Assembly: GCA_041392475.1 (NCBI GenBank)
Contig: JAWKLZ010000003.1
Coordinates: 765,501-829,500 of the forward strand
Direction of reading: 5' to 3'
Origin: Chitinophagales bacterium
GTDB lineage: Bacteria; Bacteroidota; Bacteroidia; Chitinophagales; UBA2359
Length of the DNA: 64,000 nt
Positions within the stretch are counted from its first letter, which is position 1. The number at the start of each line of letters is the position of its first letter. Made by a program: the position numbers and the translations under genes. Below, in pieces: positions 19,245 through 29,350 of this stretch. Below the pieces are notes generated by a model. That model was not told where the DNA came from. It did not search any database and saw only the letters and a program-made list of their open reading frames with translations.

Positions 19245-20356
19245 TAAGTCAAAATATTTATGAGATTGACACACTTCTAATGTTCCATAACAAAGGATAC
19301 AGCTTGGCTGAATGTGTAGTTCAAGGTCTTAATTTTGAAGATACCGAATTGGAGTGGGAAAAAATGGATGTTAAGGGTACAGTATTTTTGGGCTGCAGAT
19401 TTCCGTCATTGGCTGTTGAATTTAAGCTGCGAGCAGGTGGCGCATTGTTGTTTCCGCCAATCGAAAATTTGCCTTACAATCCCTATCGTTCTACTTTATA
19501 CAATTGGCGAGAGTTGATGCAAATGACTCCAGAAGGTATTACCTATGACGAAGTATTGTATGACCATTTTGTGAAACACAATAGACACTGCCCTGATATT
19601 ATTGAAGGTTTGGCTCAACGGATACACGACCATGCGATTGATGATGCTTTGGGTGAAATATTGGTGGATGCAGAAACAGGTAGGCGAAAGCGAACCGTAG
19701 GTATTATGGGGGCACACGGTGCACTCCGAACGGATTTGAACTATCAAAAAGTGGCTGAAACGGCTTATTTACTGGCAAGGGATGGCTATTTCATTGTAAG
19801 TGGTGGAGGCCCAGGCATCATGGAAGCTGCAAATTTGGGAGCTTATCTTTCTCAAGAACCTTTTGAAACCCTGCAATGGGCGATTGAAACACTCTCAGTG
19901 GCACCATATTATACCGATGCAGGTTATATAGAAGCTGCCATGACTGTCATTGAGCATTTTCCACATGGCAATCAAAATTTAGCCATCCCAACGTGGTTTT
20001 ATGGTCATGAACCGAGTAATCTATTTGCTACTGCAATAGCTAAATATTTCTCCAATAGCTTACGGGAAGATGGCTTGTTGGCTATTTGTTTGTATGGAAT
20101 CATATTTGCTCCAGGGAGTGCAGGAACCCGCCAAGAAATTTTTCAAGATGCTACTCAAAATCACTACGGAACCTTTGACTATTTCAGTCCGATGGTTTTC
20201 TTAGACCAAGATTTCTATAAAAATCAGACCGCTCTTTATCCTCTCCTTCAATTGTTTGCAGAGAATAGAGTGTATGGAGATATGCTACACATTACAGATA
20301 GTCCAAGCGATGTATTGGATTTTATCAGATTGCATCCCCCCGTAAAAAAATCATAA
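19241..20356 (+). CDS. LOG-family nucleotide-processing protein (Rossmann fold, TIGR00730-like)
   Basis: 371 aa. The C-terminal 200 residues hold the LOG/lysine-decarboxylase-like signature: VGIMGAHGA, SGGGPGIMEAAN, and PGSAGTRQE (family form PGGxGTxxE). The N-terminal 150 residues are an extension absent from short LOG proteins, as in the larger PpnN-like members. Known relatives split nucleoside 5'-monophosphates (AMP, cytokinin-type) into base and ribose 5-phosphate. The start overlaps the cyclase stop by 4 nt (ATGA), so the two are translationally coupled. The G-S substitution in the second motif keeps the Glu. Confidence 0.85.
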   Translation: MISQNIYEIDTLLMFHNKGYSLAECVVQGLNFEDTELEWEKMDVKGTVFLGCRFPSLAVEFKLRAGGALLFPPIENLPYNPYRSTLYNWRELMQMTPEGITYDEVLYDHFVKHNRHCPDIIEGLAQRIHDHAIDDALGEILVDAETGRRKRTVGIMGAHGALRTDLNYQKVAETAYLLARDGYFIVSGGGPGIMEAANLGAYLSQEPFETLQWAIETLSVAPYYTDAGYIEAAMTVIEHFPHGNQNLAIPTWFYGHEPSNLFATAIAKYFSNSLREDGLLAICLYGIIFAPGSAGTRQEIFQDATQNHYGTFDYFSPMVFLDQDFYKNQTALYPLLQLFAENRVYGDMLHITDSPSDVLDFIRLHPPVKKS

Positions 20357-20447
20357 ACAAAAACCTCTTTTGTTCGTTTAAAGTTCAATTATTAAGCTTT
20401 TATCTAAAAGCATTTTTTATTTATATAACCCCATAAACATAACGAAC

Positions 20448-20609
20448 ATGAGCAAGGAGAAAACATCTTTGGACAAAGTAGTACCAGAAAGCGAAAAAGG
20501 TAATTTGGATAAGTATTCTGATATTTTGAAAAATCCCATCAATGAATTGGAGTCGAAAAAAGAAACCATGAATGAAGCATTGGAAGATAGTGACGATTCT
20601 GAAGAATAG
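20448..20609 (+). CDS. Small acidic hypothetical protein (53 aa)
   Basis: An ATG at 20448 opens a 54-codon frame ending TAG at 20609. The protein begins MSKEKTSLDKVV and ends EALEDSDDSEE. It is highly charged, with no hydrophobic segment, and probably disordered. Its codon usage matches the neighbouring genes. It lies 91 bp after the LOG gene and could be cotranscribed. No family is recognised. Confidence 0.55.
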   Translation: MSKEKTSLDKVVPESEKGNLDKYSDILKNPINELESKKETMNEALEDSDDSEE

Positions 20610-20735
20610 AAACTTTAGATAGTGAAACGTATTTGGAGGAAAGCGTTTTGGAAGTTTTGAAAGTTGCTGTAATGTTCGATATTGCAGTTAGAAAGAATTA
20701 AATTTGTTTTTCATTTTAATTTTCATTCTTCCAAC

Positions 20736-22373
20736 ATGGTAACACTCAATCAAATCACTGGAAATCTTGTAGATGTATTGAACAACCACATCTATCCCGC
20801 CAAATTAACCATCGAGAAAGGCATCATTACTTGTATTGAAGAAACCGAAGAAAAATACGATCAGTATTTGGTTCCTGGCTTCATTGATGCACATGTTCAC
20901 ATCGAAAGTTCGATGCTGACTCCTACCGAATTTGCACGATTGGCGGTCACGCATGGCACTGTTGCAAGCGTTTCCGACCCGCACGAAATTGGCAATGTTT
21001 TGGGTGTAGCTGGTGTGGAATACATGCTGGAAAATGCTCAGAAAACGCCTTTCAAGTTTTACTTTGGGGCTCCTTCTTGCGTACCTGCAACAACTTTTGA
21101 AACCGCAGGGGCGGTGATTGATGTGGCAGATGTGGACTACTTGCTTCAAAAAAAAGAAATCAAATATCTGAGTGAAATGATGAACTTTCCCGGAGTTTTG
21201 TTTGAAGACGAGGAGGTGATGGCGAAGATTGCACTGGCGAAAAAATATGGAAAACCGATTGACGGTCACGCTCCAGGACTTAGGGGAGAAAATGCTAAAA
21301 AGTACATTGCAGCAGGCATCAGCACTGACCATGAGTGTTTCACCTACGAAGAGGCTTTGGAGAAACTGCAATATGGTATGAAAATCATTATTCGAGAGGG
21401 TTCGGCTGCCAAAAATTTTGAGGCATTGATTCCCTTATTAGATGAATACTACGAAAACATGATGTTTTGTAGTGACGACAAACATCCCAATGATTTACTT
21501 GTTGGTCACATTGACGAATTGGTGAAACGAGCATTGAAGAAAGGCATTGATGTGATGAAAATTCTTCAAGTGGCTTGCATCAATCCGGTTTTACATTATG
21601 GCATGGAAGTTGGATTATTGCAGGAAAACCAGCCCGCAGATTTTATTGTGGTCAATAACTTAAGTGACTTTAAAATACTACAAACTTATATTGAAGGAGA
21701 ATTGGTTGCAGAACAAGGGAAAACCCTATTAGACTATATTCCAGCCAACACCCCTAATAATTTTCATGCAAAAACGAAACATTTATCTACTTTTACCGTA
21801 AAAGATATATTAAACAAAGATGAAATAAAGGTAATAGAAGCTCTCGAAGGACAACTCATTACCAATGTTTTACATACAAAAAAACTGATTAAAAATAGTT
21901 TATTGTCGTCAAACGTTGAAGAAGATGTATTAAAATTAGTGGTTGTCAATCGTTATGAAGACGTTCCACCAGCCATTGCATTCATCAAAAATTTTGGCTT
22001 TAAACAAGGTGCGATAGCCTCATCAGTAGCTCATGATTCCCACAATATTATAGCTGTCGGTGTAAGTGACGATGATATTTGTAATGCAGTTAATTTGTTG
22101 ATTGAAACAAAAGGTGGCTTGTCTTTAGCCCAAGGAGAGACACAAGAAGTTCTACCGCTGCCCATAGCGGGCATTATGACTCCTGACAATGCCTACAAAG
22201 TTGCTCAACAGTACATTAAACTCGATAAACTGACTAAGAAAATGGGAACTACTTTGTATGCTCCCTACATGACCTTATCTTTTATGGCATTATTGGTAAT
22301 TCCAAGCCTCAAACTAAGCGATAAAGGATTATTTGATGGTGATAAATTTTCTTTCACCGATTTATACTTTTAA
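20736..22373 (+). CDS. ade: Adenine deaminase
   Basis: 545 aa from the ATG at 20736 (an earlier in-frame ATG at 20682 lacks conservation). An amidohydrolase-fold enzyme that deaminates adenine to hypoxanthine for purine salvage. Metal ligands are visible in PGFIDAHVHIESSM (HxH near residue 60), SDPHEIGNV, PIDGHAPGL, STDHEC and FCSDDKHP. The C-terminal domain has AHDSHNIIAVG and the typical SLAQGE...LPLPIAGIM. All family blocks are present at the usual length. It stands alone. Confidence 0.95.
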   Translation: MVTLNQITGNLVDVLNNHIYPAKLTIEKGIITCIEETEEKYDQYLVPGFIDAHVHIESSMLTPTEFARLAVTHGTVASVSDPHEIGNVLGVAGVEYMLENAQKTPFKFYFGAPSCVPATTFETAGAVIDVADVDYLLQKKEIKYLSEMMNFPGVLFEDEEVMAKIALAKKYGKPIDGHAPGLRGENAKKYIAAGISTDHECFTYEEALEKLQYGMKIIIREGSAAKNFEALIPLLDEYYENMMFCSDDKHPNDLLVGHIDELVKRALKKGIDVMKILQVACINPVLHYGMEVGLLQENQPADFIVVNNLSDFKILQTYIEGELVAEQGKTLLDYIPANTPNNFHAKTKHLSTFTVKDILNKDEIKVIEALEGQLITNVLHTKKLIKNSLLSSNVEEDVLKLVVVNRYEDVPPAIAFIKNFGFKQGAIASSVAHDSHNIIAVGVSDDDICNAVNLLIETKGGLSLAQGETQEVLPLPIAGIMTPDNAYKVAQQYIKLDKLTKKMGTTLYAPYMTLSFMALLVIPSLKLSDKGLFDGDKFSFTDLYF

Positions 22374-22577
22374 AGCCCCCGAAATACAATAGCCTAATCG
22401 TATTTCTCCCATTCTAAAAAGCCTACAATTAAATAAATCCCCCATTGATTACAAAATACTTGCATTTGAGTGTTTTTAATGTGTCATTAGTAACATTCAT
22501 TTGAGAAATTGCGTAGATATATGTGAATATATTTGTGTACTCAATCTACTTAAATATTAAACAGAAAGTCATTTTTT

Positions 22578-25500
22578 GTGATAAAAAGCACTAACATACG
22601 TTCAGAATTCACCTCATTCACCTCTTTTTGTAGGTGGGTATTGATAATGACCTTATTTATCTCTACCCAGATTCTATCTGCCAACAATGGAGAATTGGAA
22701 TTTAGGCACTTGCAAATTGAAGATGGTTTACCCAGCTCTACGGTTTATACCATGATGCAGGACTCAGAAGGGTATATGTGGTTCGGAACAGATATTGGAT
22801 TAAGTAGATATGATGGGTATCGTTTTGTAAATTATACCATCAAGGATGGATTGCCGAGCAACGATATACTTGAATTGGCAGAAGATAGCAAGGGAAGAAT
22901 TTGGATGATGTCTTTGGGAACTTTGGCTTATTACCAAAACGATGAAATCCATCTGGTAGATACGCTACCTGGATTGATGAAAACTCCCATAGAATCACTA
23001 CTGATTGATGCTCACGAAAATGTGTGGTTTTCGTCAGCCAAAAAACTGTTTACCCTAAAAGCAGATGGTTCGTTTATTGAACATTCTCTCGAACAATGCA
23101 ATACTTCAAAGGAAGGGGCTTATCTGCAATTTGCAGAAGAAAACGGTGATGTATGGGTTTACCGCAATGGCTTTATGGTTATTTACAATTTAAATCTAAA
23201 TACCATACGCTGCGAAAAGCTGAATTTTCGCCCAGATTATGGCTCTCAGGTCAAAAGCGTGAAAACCAGTGATGGACGAACTTGGTACACAAGCCGAGTA
23301 GGTTTGGTGGTGAAGGATGAAGATGATGAAAAGTTAGCCAGATTTGTTCCCAATTCGGGAACTGTTCCACACCATGTCAATTCCTTTTTGGAAGAAAAAG
23401 ATGGCAGTTTTTGGATGTCGAGTTTGTCCAATGGTTTGACATATTTTGCTGCTTTGGATTTGTGTGGGGATCAATCTCGTCAATACTTGAATGACAAGAG
23501 GGTCAGTAAAATAATGAAGGATCAGGAAGGCAACCTATGGTTTTCTTCAATGGGTAGCGGCGTGTATTTCATTACCCAAAATGCCAAATCTGTTCAAAAC
23601 ATTACCTTGGAAGATGGGCTTGCCGATCCACAAATTCACCGAGTTTGGGTAGATTCTATGAACGAAAAATTGTGGATAGGTACTGCTAATGCCCACATTC
23701 ATACCTATCAAAATCAGGTGTTGGATACCATTCTAAACAATCTTGATGGCAGTTATTTTCGGATAACTGATATCGTACAGTTACCCAATAAATCTTTGGT
23801 TTTTGCTACCGAAAATGGCTTGTATATGTACCAACAATCCATTTTGAAAAAGGTAAGTACCATTCCATCTAGTCTAAAATCACTGTACTTAGAAAATGAA
23901 GAATACCTGTGGATTGGTGGCGCAAGCTTTGCCTACAAACTACCTGTTGACAGCCTTTTAGGTCTGAATATGAATATCGATGCTAACATTAGATTGGGTG
24001 ATTATGGTATTTATAAGGGGAGAGTACACAGTATTGTAGCAGATGGAAATGGCAATGCATGGATGGGTAACAATGCTGGGCTGATGTACTACAATGGGGC
24101 TGCAAAGGCTATTGAAAAAAGCGAGCATCCGATGCTGCAATTCAGCATTGCAGATATGCACCTTCAAAAGGAAGATAACCTACTTTGGATAGCTACTTAT
24201 GGCGGCGGAATCATGGTCAAACAAGGTGAAAAAGTCCAAAATATCAGTACCGATAATGGGTTGATTGGCAATGTGTGCAATCAGATTCACTTTGGAGAAG
24301 ATGGTATTTGGGTGGCTACTAATCAGGGAGTTGCCAAGATTAGCGGGTACGATTTTCAATCCAATACTTTTGAAATTCAACACTTCAATAGAAGTGACGG
24401 ATTGTTGAGTGATGAAATCAATAGCATTTATACCCTCGGTAGCAAAGTCTATGCGGCAAGTAGTAGAGGCGTATCTATCTTTGACGAAGCAACCATACAT
24501 ATCAACAATGTGCCGCCAAAGGTTTATATTACCAATATCAGCATTGGAGAAAAGGACACGACTCTGGTTGAAAAACTGGATTTAGCTTATGATGAAAACA
24601 ACCTCAAAATAGATTTTGTGGGACTTTCTTATCAAAGCGATCAGCAAATTACTTACTTCTACAAAATGAAGAATTTGGATGTTGGTTGGCTTCGAACCGA
24701 AGCGACAAGTGTGCAATATCCTGCTTTGCCTTCAGGAAATTATCAGTTTGAAGTGTATGCAATGAACAAGTCAGGTATTAGAAGCAACAATACTGCTTCT
24801 TTTGGCTTGGAAATCAATGTTCCTATTTGGAGAACATGGTGGTTCAGAGCCTTGATTGGAATGATTGTTATTGCAGTTTTGTACTTATGGCTGAAAATGA
24901 ACTTGTCTGAAAAACAGCGCAAACGTTTGTCGGTGATGGTGGCAGAGAAAACAATGGAACTCAAGCAAAATGTTCAAGAACTCAAACGCTCGAACAAAAA
25001 ATTAGAGGAATTTGCCTACATCGCTTCACATGACCTCAAAGAACCTCTTCGTACGGTAGCAAGTTATGTACAACTATTGGAGTACCGCTACAAAGAGAAA
25101 TTGGACGACAATGCTTTAGAATACATCGAATTTGCAGTGAAAGGAGTAAAACGGATGCAGGTTTTGATAGATGATTTACTCCGATTTTCAGTCATTGATA
25201 GGAGTGCATACAATCCGCACACGATTGATCTCAATGAAACCCTCAGCAGTGTATTGGATGAATTGTCCGATTTTACGGACATTCACAATGCCGAAATTAG
25301 ACATGCTTACCTTCCCAAAATTGTGGCCGACCCTCAATATATGCAGCAATTGTTTCAAAACCTCATCAACAATGCCATTAAGTTCAACAAGAGTGCTGTG
25401 CCTATTGTGGAAGTGAATTATCAAGAACGTTCGGCAGATTGGTTGTTCAGCATCAAAGACAATGGCATTGGAATTGAGCAAGATTATAAAGACAAAGTTT

Positions 25501-25697
25501 TTGTGATGTTCCAACAACTCCACAGCATTGACCAGTTTTCTGGTACAGGTATCGGTTTGACTATCTGCAAACGGATTGTGGAGAAACACGATGGCGAAAT
25601 TTGGATAGAATCGGAGCCCGAAAAAGGCACGACTGTTTTTTTTACCATCAAAAAACAATACTCAAATGTCGAGCGTACTGCACCTTCAGCAGCTTAA
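22578..25697 (+). CDS. Two-component propeller sensor histidine kinase (Reg_prop - Y_Y_Y - HisKA - HATPase)
   Basis: 1039 aa, starting with GTG. The GTG is chosen because the next ATG (residue 24) would split the signal peptide. A periplasmic part (about 35-670) is made of Reg_prop propeller blades (W(F/I)GTxxGLxRYDG type), followed by a Y_Y_Y domain (about 673-750). A transmembrane helix lies at about 752-772. The cytosolic part has a coiled coil, HisKA with the phospho-accepting His in IASHDLKEPLR (about 817), and HATPase boxes N (NLINNAIKFN, about 926), G1 (IKDNGIGIE) and G2 (GTGIGLTICKR). No receiver or DNA-binding domain is fused, unlike classic hybrid regulators of polysaccharide loci, so it needs a separate response regulator. 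Confidence 0.93.
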   Translation: MIKSTNIRSEFTSFTSFCRWVLIMTLFISTQILSANNGELEFRHLQIEDGLPSSTVYTMMQDSEGYMWFGTDIGLSRYDGYRFVNYTIKDGLPSNDILELAEDSKGRIWMMSLGTLAYYQNDEIHLVDTLPGLMKTPIESLLIDAHENVWFSSAKKLFTLKADGSFIEHSLEQCNTSKEGAYLQFAEENGDVWVYRNGFMVIYNLNLNTIRCEKLNFRPDYGSQVKSVKTSDGRTWYTSRVGLVVKDEDDEKLARFVPNSGTVPHHVNSFLEEKDGSFWMSSLSNGLTYFAALDLCGDQSRQYLNDKRVSKIMKDQEGNLWFSSMGSGVYFITQNAKSVQNITLEDGLADPQIHRVWVDSMNEKLWIGTANAHIHTYQNQVLDTILNNLDGSYFRITDIVQLPNKSLVFATENGLYMYQQSILKKVSTIPSSLKSLYLENEEYLWIGGASFAYKLPVDSLLGLNMNIDANIRLGDYGIYKGRVHSIVADGNGNAWMGNNAGLMYYNGAAKAIEKSEHPMLQFSIADMHLQKEDNLLWIATYGGGIMVKQGEKVQNISTDNGLIGNVCNQIHFGEDGIWVATNQGVAKISGYDFQSNTFEIQHFNRSDGLLSDEINSIYTLGSKVYAASSRGVSIFDEATIHINNVPPKVYITNISIGEKDTTLVEKLDLAYDENNLKIDFVGLSYQSDQQITYFYKMKNLDVGWLRTEATSVQYPALPSGNYQFEVYAMNKSGIRSNNTASFGLEINVPIWRTWWFRALIGMIVIAVLYLWLKMNLSEKQRKRLSVMVAEKTMELKQNVQELKRSNKKLEEFAYIASHDLKEPLRTVASYVQLLEYRYKEKLDDNALEYIEFAVKGVKRMQVLIDDLLRFSVIDRSAYNPHTIDLNETLSSVLDELSDFTDIHNAEIRHAYLPKIVADPQYMQQLFQNLINNAIKFNKSAVPIVEVNYQERSADWLFSIKDNGIGIEQDYKDKVFVMFQQLHSIDQFSGTGIGLTICKRIVEKHDGEIWIESEPEKGTTVFFTIKKQYSNVERTAPSAA

Positions 25698-25824
25698 TTG
25701 ACACTGAATACAAGAGAGTAAAAAATCTTTTCCTTCTTTAATTCTTCCTCCCCGATTTACCTTTTCCTTCTTTTCCGTTTATACTTACAGAGACCTTTAT
25801 CTTCACTTCAAAAACGGAATATCT

Positions 25825-28800
25825 ATGAAAACTTTTACACAATCTGGTTTTGCTTTTTTGTTTGCTGTCTGCTTGTTTTTATTTGTGAATGAGTCGGTTA
25901 GGGGGCAGTGGGAATTGTTGTTGGGGGAAGAAGGACAAAATTGGAGTTATGTGGATATGGACGTAACGCTCGATGATGGATTGATTTTGGTGGCTTACGT
26001 AGATGGAGAATATAGACTTCTCAAAATAAATGTTTTGGGACAGGTACAGATGAATCGTTCTTTTGCAGAATTGGATTTGCCGACAAACGGGATAGGTATT
26101 CAGCAAATTAAAGCCTTGAAAGATGGGAACTATTTGTTGCGTTATCGAATAAACAGCAACGTGGAATACAAACTGACAAAACTAACCCCTTATGGCAAAA
26201 CAATTTGGGTGGTTGATTTGGAGTATGATGAGGAAGTGATGGAGATGGAATCGGGAGATTATTGGCAGGTTTTTACGGGTGATTTGAATGGAACATTGGA
26301 AAGTAAACAGGTTGTTTTATCGGCTATTGATGGCGAAGATGGCAGTTTTTTGTGGACAAAATCGTATGGAAACGAAAAACATGAGCAGATAATAGACCAA
26401 AAGAATGTTTCTAATGGAACTTATGCAGTAATTGGACAAAGAGAATATCGAGAATTTTTTGCTTTTTATTTTTCGAGCGAAGGTGAAGAAATTGAAGGGT
26501 TCGAACAGAATTTTGAAAATTTACTATGGCACAGTTTATTGGATGCAGCGGTCACGCAAGATGAAGGTTCTGTATTGCTTTTCGATTCTTATGATGATTC
26601 TGATGCTCCTTATCCAGGGGCTGGAAAAAATTTTGTAGTGGTTCAGAAATTCAATAAAGAAGGAGTTTTAGAGTGGAATGTTGAATATGAATATTCAAGT
26701 CCTTATGCTCCATATTGTAATTATTACTTTGGAAAAATAGAGCAAACGGTTAATGGACACTATTTTTTAACAGGTTCGTATGGTTGTGAAGGAGTCGGAC
26801 ACCCTCACTACTTATGGTTATCGCCTTTGGGCGAAATTTCAAAAGAATATCCTTATGGGTTTGACGGAGATTATCCAAGTACTTTAGACGATTGTTGGGA
26901 TTGTAGCTGTGAGTCTAATGTAAGTAGCATACAATCTATATCTGATGATACTTACATAATAAGTGGCGTGGATTATTACTTTGGCAATTTTACAGATTTC
27001 TTTGGATGTTCACAACTTCCCTATGTTGCGAGTACTGGAGCAGAAAATTGGGTAAACTACTATGACCTAGGTAATGCTGCAGACTTGATTTTGTATTATG
27101 GAAGTACTACCATAGCCAATTCTCATCAAGGATATTATATTGGAGCGACAGTTGAAAATAACGAAGACTTTACTCAGCAAGTGTATATCATCAACACCAA
27201 TAATGGAGGAAAATCCTACAACAATCTCATCAACGGACAGTTGTTTTTAGACTCCAATAACAATTGCGAACAAGAGGAAAATGAAGATGGATGGTCTAAT
27301 AGTGTAGTAGTTAGTATTGCCACCCCCGAAATTACCCGCTATGCCTCTGCCGACCCAAATGGAAAGTTTTCGGTACAATTGCCCAATGGAAACTACACCA
27401 TTTCCTACAACCTCGACAATGATTTAGTCGAACTCGGTTGCGGTCAAAACGAATATTTTGTCAATTTCACCGAAAACTACGACACCCTCACCAACCTCAA
27501 TTTCCCCCTTCGAGCCATCGTAGAATGTCCCAAATTAGAAGTTGAAATAGGAACGCCACTTCTCCGCCGATGCTTCAAAAACACCTACAAAGTCAGCTAC
27601 TGCAACAAAGGAACAATCGCTGCCGAAGATGCCAAGATTACACTCGAATTTCCCGACGAAATGATTCCATTGGAGAGCAGTATGAACCCGACATTGAAGG
27701 AAGGGCAGCAATGGACCTTTGACTTGGGAAAGGTTGATATTGGAGAATGTGGATTTTTTACCGTCACGGATTCGATTTCTTGTGAAGCCGATTTGGGCAG
27801 CACAATTTGCTTGAAGTCAAGTGTTTTACCCGATGACCCTTGCGAAGCACCGAGTGCACTTTGGGATGGCAGCAATGTGGAAGTGACAGGAGAATGTTTG
27901 GGTGAACAAGTTCGTTTTACTTTGAAGAACATCGGAAGTGGCAATATGAACGAAGAACGAAATTATTATGTCTATGAAAACGACGTGCTGACCGAAACGG
28001 GTAAAATCCAATTGAAGGGCAACGAAAGGCGGCAATTGTATTTGAATCCCAATGGCAGAACCCTGCGATTGAAGGTAGAACAAAGTCCGTATTTTCCCAC
28101 CTTCAATGATGAGCCACAATCATTTGTAGAGGCTTGTGGCGAAGGTAATTTTTCGTATGGTTACATCAACAGTGTGGAACAAAACGACCGCCCGCCAAGT
28201 GTGGACATCGACTGCCAAGAAATCATCGGTTCTTTTGACCCCAACGATATACAAGTCTATCCATCAGGCATTTCTGAACAGCACTTTATCGAAGCAAATA
28301 CGAAACTGACCTACAAAGTCCGCTTTCAAAACACGGGCAACGATACGGCTTTTCGGGTGATGATTGTCGACACCTTACCAAGAGAATTGGAGGGCGAAAG
28401 TTTGAACCTCGGTAGCAGCAGTCACGACTATACTTTTGACATCAAATTTGGCAACCTCTTGGTTTGGACTTTCGACAACATTTTGTTGCCCGATAGCACG
28501 ACTAACGAACTTGAAAGTCATGGTTTTGTGCAATTTAGCATCTCACCCAAAGCAGATTTGGACTTGGGAACAAAGATTGAAAACAAGGCAGATATTTACT
28601 TTGACTTCAATGCGCCTGTGGCAACGAATCGGGTGTTCAATACGGTGACGGATGATTTGGACATAGATTTGGGCGAACCTTTGGGCGTGAATTTGATGGA
28701 TATGAAAATTGAAGTTATTGAAGGAAACAAAGTGCAGTTGGATTGGTGGACTTTGGCAGAATCAAACAGCAGTTTTTTTGAAGTAGAACGCAGTAGTGAT

Positions 28801-29223
28801 GGTTTTGATTTTGAAGGAATCCAAAGTGTACAGGCACAAGGAAATGGGGAAGGATTGCAGCACTATCAAATGATTGACCCTGATATAGAAGGAGAAAACA
28901 ATTTGTATTACCGCTTGAAAATGGTGGATATTGATGGAAGTTTTGATTACTCCAAAGTGGTGTCGGTGCGTTTGAGAAGTGCTAATGCATTGAAGTATAG
29001 GGTTTTGGACTTCAATGGGCGGCAAATACTGTTGGACTGGATGGGTGATGCGGAGGAAGTTTACACGATTCGAGTTTACAATGTATTTGGACAAAATATT
29101 TTAGAATATAAAGTGAATAATCTTCAAACGACATTGCCTTACTTAGATTCGGGAGTGTATATTCTGCAAGTTTTGGATGGTGAAAATAGGCGAGTGGAGA
29201 GTCGGAAAGTGTTTATTCGATAG
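25825..29223 (+). CDS. Large secreted protein with SdrD-like and DUF11/DUF7619-like domains and T9SS sorting tail
   Basis: 1132 aa. Signal peptide 1-27. Residues about 30-465 are a propeller-like region of Trp/Gly-rich blades. Then comes an SdrD B-like domain (NGQLFLDSNNNCEQEE..., about 470-560), a beta-sandwich region, and a conserved repeat domain opening IIGSFDPNDIQVYPSG and containing TYKVRFQNTGNDTAF and KADIYFDFNAPVATN (about 795-950), as in many Bacteroidota T9SS cargo proteins. A final Fn3-like segment (VQLDWWTLAESNSSFFEVERS) leads into a T9SS type A tail (TIRVYNVFGQNI ... GVYILQVLDG). It is a surface or released protein of unknown ligand. Confidence 0.85.
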   Translation: MKTFTQSGFAFLFAVCLFLFVNESVRGQWELLLGEEGQNWSYVDMDVTLDDGLILVAYVDGEYRLLKINVLGQVQMNRSFAELDLPTNGIGIQQIKALKDGNYLLRYRINSNVEYKLTKLTPYGKTIWVVDLEYDEEVMEMESGDYWQVFTGDLNGTLESKQVVLSAIDGEDGSFLWTKSYGNEKHEQIIDQKNVSNGTYAVIGQREYREFFAFYFSSEGEEIEGFEQNFENLLWHSLLDAAVTQDEGSVLLFDSYDDSDAPYPGAGKNFVVVQKFNKEGVLEWNVEYEYSSPYAPYCNYYFGKIEQTVNGHYFLTGSYGCEGVGHPHYLWLSPLGEISKEYPYGFDGDYPSTLDDCWDCSCESNVSSIQSISDDTYIISGVDYYFGNFTDFFGCSQLPYVASTGAENWVNYYDLGNAADLILYYGSTTIANSHQGYYIGATVENNEDFTQQVYIINTNNGGKSYNNLINGQLFLDSNNNCEQEENEDGWSNSVVVSIATPEITRYASADPNGKFSVQLPNGNYTISYNLDNDLVELGCGQNEYFVNFTENYDTLTNLNFPLRAIVECPKLEVEIGTPLLRRCFKNTYKVSYCNKGTIAAEDAKITLEFPDEMIPLESSMNPTLKEGQQWTFDLGKVDIGECGFFTVTDSISCEADLGSTICLKSSVLPDDPCEAPSALWDGSNVEVTGECLGEQVRFTLKNIGSGNMNEERNYYVYENDVLTETGKIQLKGNERRQLYLNPNGRTLRLKVEQSPYFPTFNDEPQSFVEACGEGNFSYGYINSVEQNDRPPSVDIDCQEIIGSFDPNDIQVYPSGISEQHFIEANTKLTYKVRFQNTGNDTAFRVMIVDTLPRELEGESLNLGSSSHDYTFDIKFGNLLVWTFDNILLPDSTTNELESHGFVQFSISPKADLDLGTKIENKADIYFDFNAPVATNRVFNTVTDDLDIDLGEPLGVNLMDMKIEVIEGNKVQLDWWTLAESNSSFFEVERSSDGFDFEGIQSVQAQGNGEGLQHYQMIDPDIEGENNLYYRLKMVDIDGSFDYSKVVSVRLRSANALKYRVLDFNGRQILLDWMGDAEEVYTIRVYNVFGQNILEYKVNNLQTTLPYLDSGVYILQVLDGENRRVESRKVFIR

Positions 29224-29350
29224 TGGAGGTGGAGGAATGTTTTGAAGAAGAGAGTTTCAAAACATAAAACTAAACATTTCCCCAAACCAATCGTTTTATT
29301 ACCAAAATACTGTTTAAAACATAACCTTAATCCCAAAAATTAAAAACACG

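Noticed and set aside
22500..22535. Promoter TTTG...TATATTTG before the propeller kinase
   Set aside because: The -7 box fits, but the spacing to TTTG is 24 nt, beyond the usual 19-21.
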